Shown piece after piece: positions 1-7,923 of a stretch of DNA of 64,000 bases. Each line of letters starts with the position of its first letter. Within the stretch, counting starts at the first letter, position 1. The DNA is taken from the NCBI RefSeq assembly GCF_000715505.1, contig NZ_JHEH01000008.1, positions 1-64,000 of the forward strand, in the 5' to 3' direction. The stretch comes from Thioclava dalianensis. GTDB taxonomy: Bacteria; Pseudomonadota; Alphaproteobacteria; Rhodobacterales; Rhodobacteraceae. The position numbers and the translations under genes are program-made. The notes below the pieces were generated by a model, which saw nothing but the letters and a program-made list of their open reading frames with translations, did no database searches and was not told the origin of the DNA.

Positions 1-113
1 TCTCGAAGACGACTTCTGCAACAACGCCCTGTCGGACCGTCGAGATCCGCCCTTCGCGCCGGTAATACGTCGCTTGAGGTTACCCGCTTTCCAATGTTTG
101 CTACACCTCGGAA

Positions 114-3041
114 ATGACTGACACTTCGGCGCACATGAATCTCGTCTCAAAATCTTTCCTGGGGTTCTTGGTTGACCCTCTCGGCCGACATCCACGGTCC
201 CTGACCCTGCAAGACAGGGGCATTGCCGCGCGTGGGGCGGGTTCGCCATGGATAGGGTTTGACGCAATCGCGACGCGCCCTTCAATGCGGAAGGGCCTCC
301 TCTCTTCGTCTCTGTCGCTCGATCTCGGGGGCGGCCGGAATCTGACCTTGCCGGCCGTGGACGCGTCTGCAGCAAGAAACTTTGCAGATGCCGCTACCAC
401 CGCCTGGACGGATTTCAACCGGGCGGAGTTGCAAAAGGAGGAGACCGTGGTTCTGCGCATCCTCCACGCGCTCGATGCACTCAAGGTGCCGGACGCTTAT
501 CCCGCAGCATGCCAAGTCGCGCCGCTGGAGCGCGATGCTGCCGATCTGAACCGCCGGGTGCTTTCTAAGCTGAATGCGGAGGCCGTCGGCGACGAAGTCA
601 TGTCCCGAATTGCCCCGATCGTTGCGTTCGCATCCGATCCGAATGCCGTCCGTGACGCATCTATCGAGATGTTTGTGGAGGATCAGCTCCTCCGCTGGAA
701 GGATTTCTTCGACACGGTCGAGACTATGCCACTGACGCCGGAGCAGCGCCTGTCGGTGGTCGTCGACGAAGATGCGACGCTGGTTCTGGCCGGGGCGGGC
801 TCCGGCAAGACAAGCGTGATCACCGCCAAGGCCGCATACCTGGTGAAGGCGGAGATACGGAAGCCGAGCGAGCTCCTGCTGCTGGCCTTTGCGAAAGACG
901 CAGCGACCGAGATGTCGGAGCGGATCGAGGCGCGGTGTGGCGTCCCCGTGGCGGCCCGCACTTTCCACGCATTGGCCTACGAGATCATCGGTGAGGTGGA
1001 AGGTGAAAAGCCATCCTTGGCGCCGACCGCGACAGACGACAAGGCGTTCTCATCCCTGATGAAGGAGATCCTGAGGCACGTCGTGGCGAGCGCCAGTGAT
1101 GTCGCGCAGACCGTGATTGGTTGGTTCGCCGGTTTCTTCGACGACTTCCCGACAGAATGGGATTTCAAGACGAAGCACGAATGGTATGCGCAGATCGAAA
1201 GCCGCAACCTGCGGACGCTGCAAGGCGAGACGGTGAACAGTTTCGAAGAACTTCTGATCGCCAACTGGCTGTTCCGGAACGGCATTGCCTACGAATACGA
1301 GCCCAGCTACGAGCACAAGCTCCAGAAGACCGGGCGCCGCGTCTACACGCCCGATTTCCGGCTGACAGAGAGCGGCATCTACATCGAACATTTCGGTGTG
1401 CGCAAGAAACAGGGCAGGGACGGCAAGGAGGAGCTGACCACGGCGCCTTACATCGATCGCGAAGACTACCTCGAGGGCATGAACTGGAAACGGCAAGTCC
1501 ATGCCGAGCACGAGACGGTGCTGGTCGAAACATATAGCTGGGAGCGTGAAGAAGGCCGGCTGCTCGATGGGCTCGCCGAAAAGCTCGAGCCGCACGTCAC
1601 GCTCCGTCCGATCCCGGACATCGAGATATATGATCGCGTGGCCGAGGTCGGGATGGTGGACAGCTTCACCTCGTTGATGGGCACGTTCCTGCGTCACTTC
1701 AAGAACGGCGGCTACCGGGTTGAGGACTGTTCAGACAAGGCGCAAACTCTGAAGATGGGCAAACGTGCCGAAGCATTCCTGAAGATCTTCGGCGCTGTCT
1801 TTCGTGAGTATCAATCCCGTCTGGGTGATCGGATCGACTTCGAGGACATGGTGAACCGCGCCACGGCTCTTGTCGAAAAAGGACACTACCAGAGCCCGTT
1901 CCGGCACGTTCTCGTCGACGAATTCCAGGACATCTCGACTGGACGGGCGAAGCTGATCCAAGCCCTCAAACGCCAACACTCAGATGCCAAGGTGTTTGCC
2001 GTCGGCGACGATTGGCAGTCGATCTATCGCTTCGCCGGCTCGGACATTCATATTATGCGCAACTTCGGCGCGGAATTTGGAGGCACCTATGCAGGGGTCG
2101 CCGGTGTCCATCGGACCGTCGATCTCGGTCGGACTTTTCGATCTGTGGACAGGATCGCTTTGGCCGCCCGGCGCTTCGTTCTGCGCAACCCAGCACAGAT
2201 CACCAAGACGGTGATCCCCGCAGGCGAGGCGGACGAGCCGTCAATCAGGATCGCCTGGACGCGCCGTGACACTGGGGAGACGGTCTTGAACGACGCCGTG
2301 GCCGCTCTTGCCGCCACAGAAGGGAAGGGGGGCGGGAAACCGTCCATTCTGATCCTCGGTCGATATCGGTTCCTGAGGCCCGATGTCGGGCGGCTTCAGC
2401 GCCAGAACCCAAGGGCGATGATCACCTTCAAGACCATTCATGCCTCGAAGGGTCTGGAGGCGGATCACGTGATCATCCTCGGTGCCGACAACGCCAAGAT
2501 GGGCTTCCCGTCAATGATCGTGGACGACCCTTTGCTTAGCCTCGTATCGCCCGAAGCCGAGCCCTATCCGAATGCCGAAGAGCGGCGCGTCATGTATGTC
2601 GCCGTAACCCGGGCCCGGCGGACAGTGACCATCCTGGCGTCCGAAGCGCGCCCCTCGGTCTTCGTCGAGGAACTGATGAAAGAGCCCGAGTTCGGCGTGG
2701 TCGTGCCCCCGGGGGCCCAGAAACACACCCAAACCTGTCCGGGTTGCGGCGGGCGTCTGCTTCACATGGCTGGAAAGGACGGGCGCGACTGGTATCGCTG
2801 CGAGCATGTTAAGCTGTGCGGCAGTAGAATGCCCGCGTGTCCGGCTTGCGGTGTTGGCCTCCCAGTCCGTTCTCGGACCCATGGAGAACTGGTTTGCGGA
2901 GATTGCGGGCAAAGCCAGCCGGCTTGTCCGAGTTGCGACGCAGGATGGCTTGTAGAACGGCGCGGTCGCTATGGAGCATTTCTGAGTTGTGTCCGCTTCC
3001 CAGACTGCGACGGCAAAGCCAAGCTGCAGAAAAGTGCATGA
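114..3041 (+). CDS. UvrD/HelD-like superfamily 1 helicase with C-terminal zinc ribbons
   Basis: A 975-residue SF1A helicase related to HelD (helicase IV), expected to translocate on DNA with ATP. Visible motifs are Walker A AGAGSGKTS at about 225-233, the motif II sequence LVDEFQDIS near 600, GDDWQSIYRFAG near 630, HASKGLEADHV near 775 and VAVTRAR near 828. The N-terminal part is unlike PcrA/UvrD and resembles the HelD/UvrD-like group. After about residue 870 there are at least three CxxC pairs (CPGC, CPAC, CGDC, CPSC, then SC and DC), resembling topoisomerase-type zinc ribbons. It is the leftmost gene of a tRNA-linked island, so a role in element maintenance or defence is possible but unproven. 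The upstream ribosome site is weak, and a second ATG lies 7 codons in. Confidence 0.85.
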   Translation: MTDTSAHMNLVSKSFLGFLVDPLGRHPRSLTLQDRGIAARGAGSPWIGFDAIATRPSMRKGLLSSSLSLDLGGGRNLTLPAVDASAARNFADAATTAWTDFNRAELQKEETVVLRILHALDALKVPDAYPAACQVAPLERDAADLNRRVLSKLNAEAVGDEVMSRIAPIVAFASDPNAVRDASIEMFVEDQLLRWKDFFDTVETMPLTPEQRLSVVVDEDATLVLAGAGSGKTSVITAKAAYLVKAEIRKPSELLLLAFAKDAATEMSERIEARCGVPVAARTFHALAYEIIGEVEGEKPSLAPTATDDKAFSSLMKEILRHVVASASDVAQTVIGWFAGFFDDFPTEWDFKTKHEWYAQIESRNLRTLQGETVNSFEELLIANWLFRNGIAYEYEPSYEHKLQKTGRRVYTPDFRLTESGIYIEHFGVRKKQGRDGKEELTTAPYIDREDYLEGMNWKRQVHAEHETVLVETYSWEREEGRLLDGLAEKLEPHVTLRPIPDIEIYDRVAEVGMVDSFTSLMGTFLRHFKNGGYRVEDCSDKAQTLKMGKRAEAFLKIFGAVFREYQSRLGDRIDFEDMVNRATALVEKGHYQSPFRHVLVDEFQDISTGRAKLIQALKRQHSDAKVFAVGDDWQSIYRFAGSDIHIMRNFGAEFGGTYAGVAGVHRTVDLGRTFRSVDRIALAARRFVLRNPAQITKTVIPAGEADEPSIRIAWTRRDTGETVLNDAVAALAATEGKGGGKPSILILGRYRFLRPDVGRLQRQNPRAMITFKTIHASKGLEADHVIILGADNAKMGFPSMIVDDPLLSLVSPEAEPYPNAEERRVMYVAVTRARRTVTILASEARPSVFVEELMKEPEFGVVVPPGAQKHTQTCPGCGGRLLHMAGKDGRDWYRCEHVKLCGSRMPACPACGVGLPVRSRTHGELVCGDCGQSQPACPSCDAGWLVERRGRYGAFLSCVRFPDCDGKAKLQKSA

Positions 3042-3079
3042 CATGCTGTAAGGGGGCTATCCAGCCGCCATTGGCGCGG

Positions 3080-3110
3080 CCTTCGACGAAGGTTCGCGGG
3101 TAGCGCCCTC
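3080..3110 (+). other. candidate origin of transfer (oriT)
   Basis: The 211-bp gap before the mobC/relaxase pair is where an oriT would be expected. It contains a near-perfect inverted repeat CCTTCG-A-CGAAGG (3080-3092), followed 6 bases later by GGTAGCGCCCTC (3099-3110). A hairpin followed by a short conserved string is the usual oriT layout, and the string resembles the nic region of IncQ plasmids. The relaxase here is not IncQ-type, however, so the resemblance may be chance. A direct repeat GGCTGC also lies nearby. Confidence 0.3.
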
Positions 3111-3252
3111 GGGACGTGCATTTTCGGGGCGTAGCATAAATATTTTCCAGGCTGCCGATTTTTGGCTGCGCGTTTTTTCAGGTCCGGTTTCCATACTCCT
3201 CCCATCAAGTCTACCCAAAGTCCCGCAAACGCGCGGAGAGGAGCGGATCAGA

Positions 3253-3601
3253 ATGGCAAGGAAGACGAAAGCCAACCGGAGAAAACGGCGAGAAATTCAG
3301 GCAACCGACGCTGAGTGGCAGGTGATCAAATCGGCGGCTGGCAAGGTGGGCGTGTCAACTTCCGAGTTTGTCCGCCGCTGCGCCTTTCGTCTGGATCTGT
3401 CAGATGGATCGACCAGGAAGGAAGATGCCGCGGTGCAGGTCCTTTCCTCCTTCGATCTGATTGAGAAAAGCTTGCGGGGTGATGGCGATGGAAGTGGTCT
3501 GGCAGGGAACGGTTTCTCCGAGTCATCTGCGCATGATTGCGACAATCGAAGCCAAGCTCGACCGGATGCATGGCGCACTGTTCGGAGAGGGTGAAAAATG
3601 A
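3253..3601 (+). pseudogene. mobC-like relaxosome accessory protein, frameshifted
   Basis: Small basic mobilization protein of the MobC/MbeC type. The N-terminus is Lys/Arg-rich (MARKTKANRRKRR), then comes a ribbon-helix-helix-like segment with GVSTSEFVRRCAF, as expected of an oriT-binding partner of a relaxase. The uninterrupted frame would end at 3594 (113 aa), but its last 35 or so residues look out of frame. Skipping one base in the GGGG run at 3476-3479 switches to a frame reading VSPSHLRMIATIEAKLDRM and ending GEGEK, with a stop that overlaps the relaxase start as ATGA. That gives a normal-length (115 aa) MobC. A real frameshift, a programmed slip and a sequencing error are all possible. 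GAGGAG before the ATG is a good ribosome site. Confidence 0.6.
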
Positions 3602-5268
3602 TCCTCGGCTGGACGCGTTTCAAGAACCAGAAGATGGCCGACTACGAGAAGATCGTGGACTACTTCGTTGCCGAAAAGGTTCCTAAACTGGTAAACGGGA
3701 AATACATTTCGGTGCGCAGATACCCCGCGCCGGAAGTTCTGTTGGGACGCCCGGCGCGTATCATTCGAACGATCGAGAACCTTGAGCAGCGGCACCGGTT
3801 AAGCGCCTTCACACTCACCTTCACCGAGGCGGATATCTCGATCCGCGACTTCAATGCCGGCGACTCTGAAGCGCGCGAGAAGGTGCATCGAATCCTCGAT
3901 CTCGCGCTCGCGGTCGCTTTTCCAGGTGTGCCGATTGAGAAGAGGCCCGCTATTCTTGTCTCGACCCACACTCACACGAGCAGGCTGGAGCTGAACTTCG
4001 CAATTCCGCGATGCGTGATCCGGCCTGATGGATCGGTTCGCGCTTTTAATCCAAGCCCACCTGGCAGGCGCGCGACCGAACTTTGGCGGGCCTTCGTCGA
4101 TACGATCAACATGAACTACGGGTTCGATGACCCGGGCGCTCTTGAACGGATGCGTCTGATCAAATTGCCGGACGCAGTTCTTAAGGAGATCGCAGAGGCA
4201 CGGAGGAACAATCAGTTGTCCCGTTTCGAGCCTCTGGCGGCGTTCGTGCAGGCTGCGGAGGTCCGTGCGGGTATTTTGCTCGCAAAGCCCGGCATTCCAA
4301 AGCGAGATGTTTTGCTCGAGGGCTTGCGCCCCTTGGCAGAACAACATGATTTGACTTTTGAGACCGCCACCGCTAACGGCACGACTTTCCGGTTCCGGAA
4401 TGGTGAAACTCAACGCAGCGTCACGATTCGTGGCCCCCTGATGACAGATCAGTTCGACCAACTTTTCCAGCGCTTTAACAGCAACGGACGAGAGCGGAAA
4501 ATCCAGCTGGCGAAGGCGCCTGACAAACTGGAAGAGCTTTGGCTGTCTGTTGCCCGAGAAATGCCAGCTCGCCACGGCTTCGAGGCGCCCGAGAAATTCT
4601 ATGAACTCTCCGAGTTTCTCGAGGCGATGCCAAGGCCTCGACCTACGGTTTTTCGCCGAAAGACGCATGGGCTGAGGCCGATTGTCGGTCTGCTCCATCG
4701 TCTCGTGACGCAGCAGCTGATGCGCGGGCTCGTCGCGCGTCTCGTCACCGCACTGCCCAAGAACATCTTTGCCGAACCCCGCAAAAAACTGGAGGCCCTG
4801 AATGCCCGATACGCAAAAAACCACAACCCGGAATCTGAGCAAGGACATCCTGGATCTGATCGAGTCCAACAAGCGGGTGGTGGAGTTGATCCCGTCTCTC
4901 CAAGCCCTCTTGGCCATCGAAAAAGACCGTGGGGTGGTCGAGCGACTGGACCAGATGATCGAGGATCTCGGCGCGATCTCGCAGCAGATCGCGAAAGCCG
5001 CGAGTGTGATGGGCGACGCGATCGAATCGTTTCAAAAGGACGCGCAGAAACGCGATGCGCGAGAGCAGGAAATCATCGATCTGATGGCGTTGGTTCACGA
5101 GCGCCTGAAACGCTCGAGTTGAATGAGCTGGACGAGAGGATCAAAGCGCTGCTTGCCCGCCTCGGGGTATCTCAGCGCGGTGGGGACGAACAGATCGAAG
5201 ACGCGCTCGAGCCGGCAGAGATCGTCGTGTCCGAGAAGAACGACGATATTCTCCCCGACGGGCCGTGA
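3598..5268 (+). CDS. relaxase, MbeA-like (His-Glu-Asn signature)
   Basis: DNA-nicking relaxase expected to cut one strand at oriT and stay covalently bound to it. Near residue 124 the sequence HTHTSRLELNFAIPR replaces the usual three-histidine motif: His124, Glu131 and Asn133 have the spacing (7 and 9) of the HEN motif of ColE1 MbeA. Candidate nucleophiles are Tyr16 and Tyr22 (VDYF). Residues 1 to about 405 look like real protein in this frame. From about 405 to 505 the translation is Arg/Gly-rich and low in hydrophobic residues, because another gene (4802-5122) is encoded in the +1 frame over it. The last 50 residues (ELDERIKALLARLGV) look like protein again. They could instead be a separate product started at TTG 5119, whose codon overlaps the nested gene's stop. 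The start overlaps the end of mobC. Confidence 0.75.
   Translation: MILGWTRFKNQKMADYEKIVDYFVAEKVPKLVNGKYISVRRYPAPEVLLGRPARIIRTIENLEQRHRLSAFTLTFTEADISIRDFNAGDSEAREKVHRILDLALAVAFPGVPIEKRPAILVSTHTHTSRLELNFAIPRCVIRPDGSVRAFNPSPPGRRATELWRAFVDTINMNYGFDDPGALERMRLIKLPDAVLKEIAEARRNNQLSRFEPLAAFVQAAEVRAGILLAKPGIPKRDVLLEGLRPLAEQHDLTFETATANGTTFRFRNGETQRSVTIRGPLMTDQFDQLFQRFNSNGRERKIQLAKAPDKLEELWLSVAREMPARHGFEAPEKFYELSEFLEAMPRPRPTVFRRKTHGLRPIVGLLHRLVTQQLMRGLVARLVTALPKNIFAEPRKKLEALNARYAKNHNPESEQGHPGSDRVQQAGGGVDPVSPSPLGHRKRPWGGRATGPDDRGSRRDLAADRESRECDGRRDRIVSKGRAETRCARAGNHRSDGVGSRAPETLELNELDERIKALLARLGVSQRGGDEQIEDALEPAEIVVSEKNDDILPDGP
4802..5122 (+). CDS. helical protein nested within the relaxase gene (MbeB/MbeD-like position)
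   Basis: A 106-residue, ATG-started frame lying wholly inside the relaxase frame in the +1 register. Its codons show the GC-rich third positions typical of this genome, and its translation is a plausible amphipathic, possibly coiled-coil protein (SKDILDLIESNKRVVELI, then DQMIEDLGAISQQIAKAA). The relaxase frame over the same bases looks like the constrained, shadow-like one. In ColE1, accessory mobilization genes are likewise nested out of frame in the 3' part of mbeA, so this may be a mobilization accessory protein. That is inference from position; I recognise no domain. Confidence 0.65.
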   Translation: MPDTQKTTTRNLSKDILDLIESNKRVVELIPSLQALLAIEKDRGVVERLDQMIEDLGAISQQIAKAASVMGDAIESFQKDAQKRDAREQEIIDLMALVHERLKRSS

Positions 5269-5591
5269 ACTCATCGGGCGTCTGCGCGCGAGCCTTCGTA
5301 CTGAATGGCCAGACCTGAGGGGCGGACCAAATTCGCGCCTGCAAACGATCCAGCGAATGATTTGTTCACAGCTTTGTTGGTAACGATCGAGCTTTCGGAA
5401 CATCCCGTTGGGTGGCGTGAACCATCAGGCCGCCGGCTTCAAAAAAGCCTGACTTATCGCAGGATGTTAGTCGCTCTCGTTCGGAACCGGACAAAATTGC
5501 GCAATTATAGTCGGTTAGAGCGCATCCGGCCTAAGTTTTCTGTGGATTACGGCGCGGTTTGCCGTGAGTTGCGGCGTCACGCTCCCTATAC

Positions 5592-5958
5592 TTGGCATCA
5601 TCAGCCGCGAACCCAATCGGGCCGCAAAACCCATCCTCCGCCGAGCTCGCGCTCGCGCGGCACCGAGAACTGTTCCCTAGTGCCCACCTCGCGACACATA
5701 CCCAGTCCGATCCGTCGCTCGCAGAGCGATGCCGCGCGCTGGCTTGCGCGGCTGGTCGCGGCGCGCGACAAGGTCGCGTTGATGGTTGCAGAGGATCCTG
5801 TCTACGCGCCGATCTTTGCCAGGCTGGATCGGGAAGTCGCTCTCGAACGCGCGCGTCAATCCGGGGACCCGCTGGAGAGGGCGAGGGCGATCGTTGCTCA
5901 GAAGGCGATCGGGGACAGTAGTCGTGCGATCGTCAGCAACCGACCGCCCTCGCCATAG
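5592..5958 (+). pseudogene. hypothetical protein remnant with probable frameshift
   Basis: Two adjacent frames each carry half of what looks like one protein. From 5592 one frame gives a plausible start through AELALARHRELFP to about 5725. The next frame then gives DAARWLARLVAARDKVALM and on to ERARAIVAQKAIG, ending at 5958, with GC-rich codon use. A one-base indel near 5720-5730 would join them. The longer open frame from 5305 (217 aa) includes the second half, but its first 130 residues look non-coding and more AT-rich. The 3' end overlaps the convergent integrase gene. I do not know the function. Confidence 0.35.
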
Positions 5959-7169
5959 CGCTGTCGCCCAAGTGCATGGCCCATGATGTCGCGCCGGATC
6001 CGCTCGTCGATCCCGGCTTCGAGCATCCGATCCTCGAAATTGTGCAGAAGCGAATAAAGTGTGTGCCTGGGGGTCTCCAAAAGATCGTTTTCACGCAGGA
6101 ACTTGTTGACGGTCGCGCTAAGCGAAGCCGAGCCGCCACGATAGCGCGGAAACCCGTCAGGAAACTCCTTCATGGCCTCAAGCGAGACGCCGAGCAGCGG
6201 GATGATCCGCTGGGCATTGTTCGATTTCAGCGCACGGCCGAGCGGTTGCAGGTTCAGATGCGGGATGTCAGCCGACAGCACGATCTCTTCCGGGTGAAGG
6301 GCGGCGAGTTCACTCGGGCGCATCCCAGTGTTTACCATGCCCAGAAAAATTGCTCGCGCTTCATCGTTGAGACCGTTTAAGGCGCCCTCGGCCAGAAGTC
6401 TTTCCCGGATCCAGCTATCTGAGAATGGAGGGCGCTCTCCCGCTTTGCCCTGCTTGAATTTCAGATCGGAAAGCGGAAGATCCAACTTAAGCTTTTTCTT
6501 CGCATTCACGCTTTTGAGAATGTCGCCGAGGTGGGTGAGATCCTTGTTGGCGCTGTTCGCGGTCAGCCCTTCAGTTTCAAGGCGCGCCATCCACCAATCG
6601 CGAAATTCCAGCATGTCGTCGCGGGTGATCTCCTGCATCGGCTTGTCGCCGATTACGGCGATGAAGTTCGCGACGGCTTTTCGTCGCGGATTTTCCCAGC
6701 GCCGCTTCTGGTCGCGGCTCTTGCCAAGAACACGGTCACGCTCCAGCTCCCAGAAGAGATCCAGAGCGCGCGTCACCGTAATGGCAGGTGCGGCGGCTCC
6801 GCCAAGCACGGCGCGCGCTTCTTCCTGGTCGAATTGTCCTGCAGTCTCCGGGGCGGCTTCCACGCGGTCGACAATTTCGGCCAAGGGAAGGTCTGCAACT
6901 TGAGGTGCCTCCAGGAAGCGGAAGCCGCGTGCGCTGGCGAGCCGTTTGGCTGCTTCGAAGCGTTTCTCCGCATCGGCGCTGTCGCCAGCGAGTTTCGCCT
7001 CCCAGGCTTCGATCTTACTTTGCCAAACGGTTGCAGCCTTCTGCCGTGCGATGGCCTCGGAATCGGTCTTCAATTACAATACAATTTCCCGACGCGCTTC
7101 GACCGAAGCATAGGCCGTAGGCACGCGCCTTCTGAGGTGCCAAGTCTTGCCGCGTTTCGAGATTGTCAT
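5898..7169 (-). pseudogene. tyrosine-recombinase integrase, interrupted by in-frame TAA
   Basis: Site-specific recombinase of the type found in tRNA-targeted islands, expected to catalyse excision and integration. The box I Arg is in TGMRPSEL, and the C-terminal MGHALGRQRYGEGG supplies the box II His and the nucleophile Tyr. Two lesions are visible. The frame opens at ATG 7169 (MTISKRGKTWHLRRRVP), but codon 32 is TAA (7074-7076) between EIVL and LKTDSEA, where a Ser codon would be usual. Codon 375 (6045-6047) is CTG, giving YSLLHNF where relatives have YSLRH, so the box II catalytic Arg is Leu. A 391-aa product could restart at TTG 7073 but would lack the N-terminal domain and still carry the Leu. 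Probably inactive. Confidence 0.8.
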
Positions 7170-7185
7170 GGGGCGCACCGTTCGC

Positions 7186-7222
7186 TGTGGTGCAAAACGT
7201 GTATCATTTTGTGGTGCAAAAC
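7186..7222. repeat. two 13-bp direct repeats between integrase and tRNA
   Basis: TGTGGTGCAAAAC occurs perfectly at 7186-7198 and 7210-7222, 11 bases apart. The pair lies just upstream of the integrase start and beside the tRNA attachment side. Such repeats are compatible with integrase arm-type sites or a regulator's binding sites in the integrase promoter; which one is not decided by the sequence. Confidence 0.6.
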
Positions 7223-7308
7223 ACTACGTAAATGCCAATTGCCTAGAGGGGGATCCTTCTTAAGGCATTGGTTTGGCAGTAAATTTCCCTGTGAATATCC
7301 AAGGAAAG

Positions 7309-7398
7309 TGGCGGAGAGACAGGGATTCGAACCCTGGGTCGGCTCTCACCGACAACGGTTTTCGAGACCGCCGCATTCGACCACTCTGCCACCTCTCC
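7309..7398 (-). tRNA. tRNA-Ser (anticodon CGA)
   Basis: A 90-nt class II tRNA. The acceptor stem is GGAGAGG paired with TCTCTCC (one G-U pair), with discriminator G and an encoded CCA at 7309-7311. The anticodon arm GCGGT-CTCGAAA-ACCGT gives anticodon CGA, reading UCG. A long variable arm follows, and the T arm carries GGTTCGAATCC. The 3' end points toward the integrase, so this gene is the likely attachment site of the island, with the functional tRNA restored at the junction. Confidence 0.95.
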
Positions 7399-7923
7399 GC
7401 GTCATGGGTCGTCGTGAGAGCGGGATTTATCGTTCCGTGCGCGGGCTTGCAACCGGTTTCTCAAGATTTTTTACCGGGACGGCGGAAAATTTTGCACAGG
7501 GGATTTTCGGCGGTGCCGGGGGGCTTGGGCGCGGTGAGGACGGTGCCCTGATTGCGCGCGCTGAGCCTGTCGAGAGGGGCATTGGAATCGCGCTGGCGGC
7601 TGGACGCTGCGCGCGCGAAGAGCGCGCTCGAAGGCGTCGTCTTGGGGCGCGCGGCGGTGCGCGGATGCGGGGTGCGTTCAACTCGACGTGATCAGTGCTG
7701 GAACGGGCAGGGCGTGAGCGAGAGGGTAAATTGCCCCTTAGTCTTTACGCTCGTTCGATTTTTCGCAGTTGCAGCATAAGCTGCTCGGATCACGTTCCGG
7801 CAAATCGCCGCCGACGCTTGGAACCAAACACATTGACGATGCATTGGAGGGGCGTAGGTCCAGCGAACGGACCTGATCCGAAGTCTCAATCGGGGGATGA
7901 ACCCCCATACAGGAGAGAGAAAA
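7399..7923. other. gene-poor gap of about 525 bp
   Basis: No convincing gene is seen. The open frames here are Arg/Pro-rich shadows of GC-rich DNA. The right part must hold the promoter and 5' untranslated region of the outer-membrane protein gene; the left part presumably holds the tRNA-Ser promoter. Confidence 0.6.
7856..7874 (+). promoter_or_regulatory. small hairpin in the 5' leader of the outer-membrane protein gene
   Basis: AGGTCC at 7856-7861 pairs with GGACCT at 7869-7874 around a 7-base loop, about 50 bases before the start codon. It could stabilise the mRNA leader or be a small-RNA or protein target. There is no further support. Confidence 0.3.

Larger units (their letters stand above)
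1..7335. mobile_element. decaying mobilizable genomic island at tRNA-Ser (right end only)
   Basis: The interval holds a helicase, a mobC-relaxase module and a tyrosine recombinase gene lying 139 bp from the 3' end of a tRNA-Ser gene. That is the usual layout of an element integrated at a tRNA 3' end, with the integrase next to the att site. The left boundary is not visible: I found no second copy of the tRNA 3' end in the first 7 kb, so the element probably extends beyond base 1. Three of its genes look damaged (mobC frameshift, integrase stop codon, frameshifted remnant), so it is probably no longer self-mobile. No type IV secretion genes are seen, which fits a mobilizable rather than a conjugative element. 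The right boundary is approximate. Confidence 0.65.

Noticed and set aside
3099-3110. IncQ-type nic sequence
   Set aside because: Similarity is short and the relaxase family differs, so only a generic oriT candidate is kept.
5123-5383. 86-residue frame following the nested gene
   Set aside because: Arg/Ser-rich, no homology cue, overlaps the relaxase end in another frame; looks like a shadow.
5305-5720. first part of a 217-residue frame
   Set aside because: AT-richer, not protein-like, no ribosome site; only the last third looks coding and is treated as a remnant.
7427-7681. 84-residue frame on the minus strand
   Set aside because: Pro/Arg/Ala-rich translation of GC-rich non-coding DNA without a ribosome site.
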